Shown here: piece after piece, positions 57,710 to 64,000 of the stretch
Position numbering within the stretch: the first letter of the stretch is position 1
Layout of the letters: every line of letters starts with the position of its first letter
Assembly: GCA_013360405.1 (NCBI GenBank)
Contig: JABWBR010000005.1
Span: 32,569 to 96,568, forward strand
DNA length: 64,000 bases
Origin: Saprospiraceae bacterium
GTDB lineage: Bacteria; Bacteroidota; Bacteroidia; Chitinophagales; Saprospiraceae
Direction of reading: 5' to 3'
Position numbers and translations under genes: made by a program
Notes under the pieces: generated by a model
Told to the model about the DNA's origin: nothing
What the model saw: the letters and a program-made list of their open reading frames with translations, nothing else
The model's database searches: none

Positions 57710-60310
57710 ATGTCATCTGATCAGCGAATTATTCCCGTTAATATTGAGGAACAAATGAAGTCGGCTTACATTGACTACTCTATGTCAGTCATTGTATCGC
57801 GGGCTCTGCCGGACGTGAGAGACGGGCTAAAACCGGTTCACCGCCGAGTGCTTTACGGCATGTCGGAATTAGGGCTTGGCTATGGTAAAGCACACAAGAA
57901 ATCAGCCAGAATAGTAGGGGAGGTGCTGGGTAAATACCACCCGCACGGCGATGCTTCGGTATACGACACGATGGTGCGCATGGCCCAGGACTGGTCGCTG
58001 CGCTATCCGCTGGTGGACGGCCAGGGCAACTTCGGCTCTATGGACGGCGACAGCCCCGCAGCTATGCGTTACACTGAGGCGCGCCTCAATCGCATCAGCG
58101 ACGAAATGCTGGCCGATATTAATAAGGATACCGTCGATTTTACACTGAACTTCGACGATTCACTGGAAGAGCCTACCGTACTTCCCGCCAGACTCCCCAA
58201 TTTGTTGGTGAACGGCGCCTCGGGTATCGCCGTAGGTATGGCCACCAATATGATGCCCCACAACCTCACTGAGGTAGTTGACGGCATCGTAGCCACGGTA
58301 AACAACCCCGAAATTACGATCGAGGAGCTGATGGAGTTTATCAAAGCGCCTGATTTTCCTACCGGCGGCATAATCTATGACTATCAGGGCATCAAAGAGG
58401 CTTTCCATACCGGCAGGGGGCGAGTAGTGGTGCGCGGTAGAGCGGAAATCCAGGATGACAACGGCCGCGAGGTTATTATTATCACTGAAATCCCCTACCA
58501 GGTTAATAAGGCATCGCTAGTGGCTAAAATCGCCGATCTGGTCAATGAAAAAAGAATTGAAGGGATCAGCGATGTCAGGGATGAATCAGACCGCAACGGC
58601 GTTCGCGTAGTAGTGGAGGTAAAACGCGACGCCCTGGCAAACGTGATTTTGAGCCAACTCTATAAATATACGCCGCTGCAATCTTCTTATGGCGTTAATA
58701 ATATAGCGTTGGTCAATGGAAGACCCATGACCCTATCGCTAAAGGATATGATTACGGAATTTATCAAGTTCCGTATCGAGGTCATCGTGCGCCGGGCTAA
58801 ATTTGACTTGAAAAAAGCACTTTCCCGCGCGCATATCCTGGCGGGCTTACTTGTCGCACTTGATTATATTGACGCGGTTATCGAACTGATCAGGGCCTCG
58901 AAAAACCCGGATGAAGCCCGTGAGGGACTTATGCAAGGCGGATTTATCAGCGACCTCGACCTGTTTTGGGAAAAATTCCGCACGCTTATCGACGAGGCTA
59001 GCACCGACGAATTCCCCGTCCTCGAAGGTAATGTCCTCTCTGAAGAACAGGCCAAGGCTATCCTCGAAATGCGCCTGCAGCGCCTTACCGGCCTGGAACG
59101 CGATAAGATCCAGGAGGAATACGACGAGATCCAGCGCCGCATTCACGAATTGCGCGAAATTCTCGCTAGTGAAGCCCTTCAGCGCGAGGTGGTCAAACAA
59201 GAATTACTCGATATAAAGGAAAAATACGGCGACGCTCGCCGCACCGAAATCAGCTATTCTGACGGCGATATCAGTATTGAAGACCTGATTAAGGATGAAG
59301 ATGTGGCCATCACGATCTCTCACTTAGGCTATATCAAGCGCACACCTGTTGCAGAATACCGCACGCAGGGCAGAGGAGGTCGCGGCTCACAGGGTAGCAA
59401 AACGCGTGATGCCGACTTTATTGAACACCTCTTTGTAGCCAGCAACCACAATTATCTGCTGCTGTTCACCGAGCAGGGCAAATGCTACTGGCTGCGCGCG
59501 TATGAAATACCCGAAGCCAGCAAAACGTCGAGCGGACGCGTTATCCAGAATATTCTTTCGCTACCCAAAGAAGATAAGATCAGGGCTTATATTATTGTGA
59601 AAGATTTGACGGATAAAGAGTTTCTTGACAACCATTTTATTATGTTCTGTACCCGTCGCGGTATGGTCAAGAAAACCGCAGTCGAGGCTTTTTCACGCCC
59701 AAGAGCCGGCGGTATTATCGCTATCACGATTAACGAAGACGACCAGTTGCTGGAAGCTCGCCTCACAAGCGGCGCACACGAAATTTTTATCGCTACGCGC
59801 AATGGCAACGCGATTCGCTTCAACGAATCCAAAGTGCGCGCTATGGGCCGCTCCGCTGCGGGCGTTATAGGCGTTACGCTCAACGACGGCGGTAATAATG
59901 AAGTGGTAGGTATGGTGTGTGTGGCCCCCGATGATAAAGAGTCGACCATCCTGGTTGTCTCTGAAAAAGGCAACGGCAAACGCTCCGATATAGACGATTA
60001 CCGACTCACCGGTCGCGGTGGCAAAGGCGTCAAAACCATGCAGGTAACCGACAAGACGGGCGCTGTTATTGCTATCAAATCGGTAGTAGAAGACGACGAC
60101 CTGATGATCACTACTAAATCCGGTATCGTTATTCGTATGCCGGTCTCGGATATCAGAGTAATGGGACGCGCTACCCAGGGCGTTCGCGTGATCAGGCTGG
60201 ATGATGACGAGGAAATTGCGGATGTAACCGTGCTTAAGCAATCTGCCGTAGAAGAAGCAGAAACAGAAGAAGCTCCGGGTTCGGAACCGGAACAAACCCC
60301 CGAGGCCTGA
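57710..60310 (+). CDS. gyrA: DNA gyrase subunit A
   Basis: 866 residues. The breakage-reunion domain has [29 protein letters not shown], the quinolone-region [23 protein letters not shown] and the catalytic Tyr in [10 protein letters not shown]. The GyrA-box-like QGRGGRG in the C-terminal wrapping domain identifies GyrA rather than ParC. The C-terminal domain repeats run to ~840 and the tail is acidic ([15 protein letters not shown]). In the quinolone-region helix the two usual resistance positions read Ala and Val-Tyr-Asp in GDASVYDT, i.e. a normal Ser/Asp pattern. A TPR gene follows. Confidence 0.96.
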   Translation: MSSDQRIIPVNIEEQMKSAYIDYSMSVIVSRALPDVRDGLKPVHRRVLYGMSELGLGYGKAHKKSARIVGEVLGKYHPHGDASVYDTMVRMAQDWSLRYPLVDGQGNFGSMDGDSPAAMRYTEARLNRISDEMLADINKDTVDFTLNFDDSLEEPTVLPARLPNLLVNGASGIAVGMATNMMPHNLTEVVDGIVATVNNPEITIEELMEFIKAPDFPTGGIIYDYQGIKEAFHTGRGRVVVRGRAEIQDDNGREVIIITEIPYQVNKASLVAKIADLVNEKRIEGISDVRDESDRNGVRVVVEVKRDALANVILSQLYKYTPLQSSYGVNNIALVNGRPMTLSLKDMITEFIKFRIEVIVRRAKFDLKKALSRAHILAGLLVALDYIDAVIELIRASKNPDEAREGLMQGGFISDLDLFWEKFRTLIDEASTDEFPVLEGNVLSEEQAKAILEMRLQRLTGLERDKIQEEYDEIQRRIHELREILASEALQREVVKQELLDIKEKYGDARRTEISYSDGDISIEDLIKDEDVAITISHLGYIKRTPVAEYRTQGRGGRGSQGSKTRDADFIEHLFVASNHNYLLLFTEQGKCYWLRAYEIPEASKTSSGRVIQNILSLPKEDKIRAYIIVKDLTDKEFLDNHFIMFCTRRGMVKKTAVEAFSRPRAGGIIAITINEDDQLLEARLTSGAHEIFIATRNGNAIRFNESKVRAMGRSAAGVIGVTLNDGGNNEVVGMVCVAPDDKESTILVVSEKGNGKRSDIDDYRLTGRGGKGVKTMQVTDKTGAVIAIKSVVEDDDLMITTKSGIVIRMPVSDIRVMGRATQGVRVIRLDDDEEIADVTVLKQSAVEEAETEEAPGSEPEQTPEA

Positions 60311-60413
60311 TTTTAACGAAATATTGACACAATGAATAGCTATTTTGACGTGTCATTTTCGTTTTATTACGTCTAAAACTTTGTAACTTACTTCTATAAT
60401 CAAACTCAGCATT

Positions 60414-61745
60414 ATGAAAAAGTTGATCTTCGGTCTGTCTGTCATGGTGTTTCTCTCCGGGACGCTGACGGCACAAGAGGATGCCAAGAAAGCACTCAGG
60501 GATGCAGGCAAAGCCATGGGCGCCTACAACCTTGATCCCACTCAAAATAAATCCAAACTACAGGAGGCCGTCACCGCTATTGATGTCGCCGCAGCCGGCC
60601 CTGAGACTAGCGTGATGGGCAAAACCTGGCAAACGAAAGGCGAAATCTACAATGAAATTGCTACCCAGATTGTCACAGTTCGCCAACTGGGCCTGGGTAA
60701 ATTAGAGGATCTGCCCAAAGTAGAGCAGCCCGCTCTGCAAGCCAGTGCGGCTTTTCAAAAAGCTTTAGAAATCTCCGAAAAGAAGTATGAGAAAAAAGAC
60801 GCTTTGAAAGGCCTCCAGGCAGCTCAATCTCATTTGTACAACCTCGGCATTTTTGCTTACGAAGACAAAAACTACGCGCTGGCTTTCAGCGACTTCCAGG
60901 AAGTGCTCAAAGTACACGATATCCTGAAGGCCAACGAAGAAGAAAGTTCGCTCAATACGCCCGAAGCGCTTAATGATCAGATGTATATCACCGGACTTGC
61001 CGGCTTGAATGCCGAAAAAGTGGCGGATGCGAAGCCGTATTTTGAGAAGTTGTACGCCGGCAACTACGATAAACCCGCTATCTACGAGGCACTCTATAAG
61101 ATCAAAGCAGAGGAAAATATCGAGGATGCGTACAAATATCTGGAAACGGGTCGCAAAAAATACCCCGACGACATTTCTCTGCTGTTTGCCGAAATTAACC
61201 ACTACCTGCGCCTGAATAAACTCGACGAGTTGATCACCGAGTTGAAAATGGCTATCGAAAAAGAACCGAACAACATTTCGCTATATTCTACGCTGGGTAA
61301 CGTGTATGATAACCTCTACCAGCGCGAATATGCAGCAGGCAATACGGCTAAAGCCGACGAATATTTTAACAGCGCTTTCGATTATTACAACCAGGCACTG
61401 TCGAAAGAACCCAATTTCCTGGATGCCATTTATAGCATTGGCGCTTTGTATTATAATAAGGCCGCTACTATGTCGAAAGACCTCAATGCACTCGCCAACG
61501 ACCTTAGCAAAGAGGGCCAGCGCAAATACGACACCATGCACAAGGAAATTGAAGGCCAATTCGATAAAGCTTTGCCCTATTTCCAAAAAGCAGAATCACT
61601 CAATCCTAACGATGTCAATACCCTGATTGCATTGAAGGAAATATTTGCCCGCAAAGACGATTTTGAAAAATCTAACGAGTTCAAAAAACGCTTTGAAGTG
61701 GTAAACGGAGGCGGCAAAAACGAAACCTCTTATTTTAAACAATAA
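60414..61745 (+). CDS. Secreted tetratricopeptide-repeat protein
   Basis: 443 residues. The signal peptide ends GTLTAQ. About seven TPR-like helix pairs are visible, such as HLYNLGIFAYEDKNYALAFSDFQEVLKV, LAGLNAEKVADAKPYFEKLYAGNY, and FNSAFDYYNQALSKEPNFLDAIYSIGALYYNKA (landmarks YEDKNYALAFSDF and YYNQALSKEPNFLDAIY). It is thought to be a periplasmic or outer-membrane-facing scaffold. The gyrA-TPR neighbourhood is one I recall from other Bacteroidota. It ends at a strong terminator. The function is unknown. Confidence 0.85.
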   Translation: MKKLIFGLSVMVFLSGTLTAQEDAKKALRDAGKAMGAYNLDPTQNKSKLQEAVTAIDVAAAGPETSVMGKTWQTKGEIYNEIATQIVTVRQLGLGKLEDLPKVEQPALQASAAFQKALEISEKKYEKKDALKGLQAAQSHLYNLGIFAYEDKNYALAFSDFQEVLKVHDILKANEEESSLNTPEALNDQMYITGLAGLNAEKVADAKPYFEKLYAGNYDKPAIYEALYKIKAEENIEDAYKYLETGRKKYPDDISLLFAEINHYLRLNKLDELITELKMAIEKEPNNISLYSTLGNVYDNLYQREYAAGNTAKADEYFNSAFDYYNQALSKEPNFLDAIYSIGALYYNKAATMSKDLNALANDLSKEGQRKYDTMHKEIEGQFDKALPYFQKAESLNPNDVNTLIALKEIFARKDDFEKSNEFKKRFEVVNGGGKNETSYFKQ

Positions 61746-61765
61746 GCTCGGTTTGCAGTTTATAC

Positions 61766-61804
61766 AGGGCGTCCCACAAGTCAACGGCTTGTGGGACGCC
61801 CTGT
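61766..61804 (+). terminator. Intrinsic terminator after the TPR gene
   Basis: A perfect 16-bp GC-rich stem, CAGGGCGTCCCACAAG (61766-61781) and CTTGTGGGACGCCCTG (61789-61804), 7-nt loop, followed by TTTT. It ends 22 nt before the photolyase ATG, so the longer open frame of the photolyase (GTG/ATG at 61791) is inside it and not used. Confidence 0.92.
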
Positions 61805-61826
61805 TTTGTCTCCAGATACACCTTTT

Positions 61827-63140
61827 ATGGAACAAGAAATTGCCGTTTTTTGGTTTCGCCGCGACTTGCGCCTGCACGACAATGCTGGGCTGCTCCATGC
61901 CCTTAAATCAGGTCTACCGGTATTACCCCTGTTTATTTTGGATGCCGATATCCTCGATAGCCTGACCGACCGCAGCGATGCCCGGGTGTCGTTTATTCAC
62001 CAGGAACTTACCCGAATGGATAAGCAATTGCGTGACCTGGGCAGCGGTATGCTGGTCAAATACGGCCGTCCAATTGATGTCTGGCGTCAATTGCTGCAGG
62101 CTTTTCCCGTAAAAGCGGTTTTTACTAATAGCGATTATGAACCGTATGCGCTCGAACGAGACCGCTCCGTCAGCGAATTACTCCGGGAATCCGGTATTCC
62201 ATTTGCCGGCTTCAAAGACCATGTCATTTTTGAAAAAAATGAAGTAATAAAAGACGACGGTTCACCCTATACGGTTTTTACCCCGTATAGCCGCAAATGG
62301 AGCGCTATACTACACGCCACACCCCATGCCTTGCAGCCTTTTGATTCCGCTCCATATTTTCAAGGGTTTATACAACAGCCCGACCTGCCGGCCTTGCCCA
62401 CACTGGCCGACATAGGATTTTGGGCTTCCGGCCTTTCCATTCCGCCTAAATCAGTAAGCCAGGGCCTGATTAAAAACTACGACAAAACCCGCGACTTCCC
62501 GGCTATCGAGGGCACCTCCCGGCTGGGCATCCATTTTCGCTTTGGCACGATTAGCATTCGCGAAAAAGCGCAACGCGCGCTTGAGCTCAATCAAGTGTAT
62601 GTCAATGAACTGATCTGGCGCGACTTTTATGCCCAGATTTTATATCACTTTCCGCAGGTAGTGACCCGGGCTTTCCGGCCGGAATACGACCGGATTCAAT
62701 GGCGCAACGATGAAGAGGAATTTAGGCGCTGGTGTGAGGGGCGCACCGGGTATCCCATCGTAGATGCGGGTATGCGTGAACTCAATGAGACAGGTTATAT
62801 GCACAACCGGGTGCGTATGATTACGGCGAGTTTTCTAACCAAACACCTGTTAATCGATTGGCGCTGGGGAGAGGCTTATTTTGCTTCGAAGCTGCTCGAT
62901 TTCGATTTGGCTAGCAACAACGGCGGCTGGCAGTGGGCTGCGGGTTGCGGCACCGATGCAGCGCCTTATTTCCGGGTTTTTAACCCTACTGCACAGCAGC
63001 AAAAGTTCGACAAAGACTTCTTATACGTCAGGCAATGGGTGCAGGAGTGGGGGAGTGCCGCCTATCCCGCGCCGATGGTTGATCATCAAATGGCCCGGGC
63101 GCGTTGTCTCGAAACCTACAAAGCAGCGCTCAGCCGTTGA
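61827..63140 (+). CDS. phrB: Deoxyribodipyrimidine photolyase (class I type)
   Basis: 437 residues from ATG 61827 (MEQEIAVFWFRRDLRLHDN). N-terminal photolyase domain with FRRDLRLHDNAGL and the FAD-binding half with SRLGIHFRFGTISIR, ELIWRDFYAQIL, the W-rich TGYPIVDAGMRELNETGYMHNRVRMI (landmarks GYPIVDAGMREL and MHNRVRM) and NNGGWQWAAGCGTDAAPYFRVFNP (landmark GGWQWAAG). It repairs UV cyclobutane dimers using blue light; the antenna could be folate or deazaflavin. Its 3' end overlaps the convergent coaE gene by 25 nt. Confidence 0.93.
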   Translation: MEQEIAVFWFRRDLRLHDNAGLLHALKSGLPVLPLFILDADILDSLTDRSDARVSFIHQELTRMDKQLRDLGSGMLVKYGRPIDVWRQLLQAFPVKAVFTNSDYEPYALERDRSVSELLRESGIPFAGFKDHVIFEKNEVIKDDGSPYTVFTPYSRKWSAILHATPHALQPFDSAPYFQGFIQQPDLPALPTLADIGFWASGLSIPPKSVSQGLIKNYDKTRDFPAIEGTSRLGIHFRFGTISIREKAQRALELNQVYVNELIWRDFYAQILYHFPQVVTRAFRPEYDRIQWRNDEEEFRRWCEGRTGYPIVDAGMRELNETGYMHNRVRMITASFLTKHLLIDWRWGEAYFASKLLDFDLASNNGGWQWAAGCGTDAAPYFRVFNPTAQQQKFDKDFLYVRQWVQEWGSAAYPAPMVDHQMARARCLETYKAALSR

Positions 63141-63706
63141 TGTATGGCCATTACTTGCGGGATTAACGGATGTTCGCCATCGTTGTTAATGACGTAATCG
63201 GCGCGCGCTACTTTTTCTGCTTCCGGCATTTGCTGATTTATTCTTGCCGCCACTTCTTCCTCCGTGCTATTGTCGCGTGCCACCACCCGCTGTATCCGCA
63301 GCGATTCGGGCGCTGTGACCACTATAACGCCGTCGAGTTGTGAATACCCGCCACTTTCGTATATCAGCGCCGCTTCCTTTAGCGCGTAGGGCACATGGCC
63401 TTGTTGCTGAAACCATCGCTCCCCGTCTTCAAAAACGGCAGGATGCACGATGGCATTGAGCCGCTGGAGCAGGCTGCGGTCGTTAAAAGCAAGTTGCGCC
63501 AGGTATTTTCGGTTTAACTCGCCTTCCATCGTATAAGCATCGGAGCCGAATAACTCTTTTATAGCAGCCACCAGCTTTATATCGTGGCTCATGAGCCATT
63601 TAGCGCGCTCATCGGCATAGTAGACGGGAATGCCCAACGTTTCAAATAAACGGCAAACAGTGGTTTTTCCGCTGCCGATGCCTCCGGTGATGCCGATTTT
63701 TTTCAT
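63116..63706 (-). CDS. coaE: Dephospho-CoA kinase
   Basis: 196 residues. P-loop ITGGIGSGKTTVCRLFETLG at the N-terminus; GIPVYYADERAKWLM (family DxD/A-R/K region) and LVVTAPESLRIQRVVARDNSTEEEVAARI (landmarks TAPESLRIQRV and STEEEVAAR) fit the family. It phosphorylates the 3'-OH of dephospho-CoA in the last step of CoA synthesis. The gene ends inside the 3' end of the photolyase gene (25-nt tail-to-tail overlap). Upstream is an AT-rich stretch without supported genes. Confidence 0.94.
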   Translation of the reverse strand: MKKIGITGGIGSGKTTVCRLFETLGIPVYYADERAKWLMSHDIKLVAAIKELFGSDAYTMEGELNRKYLAQLAFNDRSLLQRLNAIVHPAVFEDGERWFQQQGHVPYALKEAALIYESGGYSQLDGVIVVTAPESLRIQRVVARDNSTEEEVAARINQQMPEAEKVARADYVINNDGEHPLIPQVMAIHQRLSAAL

Positions 63707-64000
63707 GGTATGTCTTTATTTAGCCGATTCAAAATTACGAACCCGGGGTATATGGATGATGAAAAAGAAGAGAAGAATTAATGGATACATATATGGCACA
63801 AAAAATACCCGGATCGAGGTATTGACTTTAAGGATAAACAGCATTAGTTTTGTAGTGTGTTTTGTTGAGAGATAAAATAAGCACAATGACATGTATGTTT
63901 TAATATTAAAATTTAAAAACAACAAATAGACACATCAATTATTCTGAAATTGTAATTGTTCATAATTATTACCTCCAAAAAAATCAAGCTGAATATGCCC
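63707..64000. other. AT-rich region without supported gene at the window edge
   Basis: About 294 bases with a sharp drop in GC (roughly 30%, by eye) relative to coaE. It holds only short open frames on both strands; the longest (minus strand, 69 codons, ending 9 nt before coaE) is a low-complexity hydrophobic frame. It could hold the promoter of coaE and of a gene beyond the edge, or mark the start of an acquired region. No tRNA, repeat or IS end is visible. Confidence 0.6.

Noticed and set aside
63716..63925. 69-codon minus-strand frame ending 9 nt before coaE
   Set aside because: Low-complexity hydrophobic translation in an AT-rich stretch, no start context, no family similarity recognised; most likely noise.
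1..64000. tRNA, rRNA, IS or phage genes
   Set aside because: No T-loop/anticodon patterns, transposase, integrase or phage structural genes were recognised on either strand.

Overview
The window is ordinary bacterial chromosome, about 50% GC and about 90% coding, from a member of the Bacteroidota, most likely a Saprospiria-type lineage (Lewinella/Haliscomenobacter-like). The phylum is supported by three secreted proteins with type IX secretion (T9SS) C-terminal sorting domains, a FecI/FecR/TonB-receptor/DUF4249 locus, DUF4369-TlpA, DUF3810 and DUF4249 proteins, repeated TAnnTTTG promoter elements (the Bacteroidota -7 box) and few recognisable Shine-Dalgarno sites. The genus is inference. I see no rRNA, tRNA, insertion sequence, prophage or CRISPR array.

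Layout. 1-8 kb: the end of folC, then a minus-strand operon DUF4956 > CotH-kinase/beta-helix > secreted PQQ-type dehydrogenase with PKD and T9SS domains > glycosyltransferase 2. 8-11 kb: a coiled-coil membrane protein, ornithine aminotransferase coupled to a nicotinamidase-like protein that has lost its active-site residues, and a LolD-like ATPase. 11-17 kb: ECF sigma, FecR anti-sigma, STN-TonB receptor, DUF4249 lipoprotein, Crp/Fnr regulator. 17-29 kb: M23 peptidase, purM, nth, BamA-like protein, TrmH-type methyltransferase, TlpA, purL, a cytochrome oxidase subunit III, a zinc-ribbon protein. 29-37 kb: FG-GAP/T9SS protein, an AT-rich orphan, YggS, deoxynucleoside kinase, gatC, an ABC exporter with a PduO adenosyltransferase between its two genes, a phosphoribosyltransferase. 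37-45 kb: a membrane Fe-S/CCG electron-transfer pair, two small uncharacterised proteins, then an ECF sigma / envelope-spanning anti-sigma / His-Gly-rich lipoprotein locus and a serine hydrolase. 45-64 kb: 3-hydroxyacyl-CoA dehydrogenase, S4 protein, PPK2, DUF58, thioredoxin, DUF3810, pntAAB, hemD, NYN-cold-shock protein, an L-domain T9SS protein, gyrA plus a TPR protein, photolyase, coaE and an AT-rich edge.

Most notable. (i) Six of the eleven convergent gene junctions are filled by short-period repeats (7-10 nt units or GAG-rich tracts) that start or end at the flanking stop codons, each with its own unit. A 12-mer GAG-rich motif is shared by three spacers. (ii) An AT-rich orphan gene lies between two such arrays. 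(iii) The sigma/anti-sigma locus at 40.5-43.4 kb encodes an anti-sigma protein predicted to cross the inner membrane and end in an outer-membrane barrel, next to a lipoprotein with alternating His/Gly tracts and PepSY-like repeats; this is a candidate metal-sensing envelope system. (iv) The nicotinamidase homologue has lost the catalytic Cys and Lys and a metal-ligand Asp. (v) Four genes have a TAnnTTTGCA-type promoter ending only 4-5 nt before ATG, predicting leaderless or nearly leaderless transcripts.
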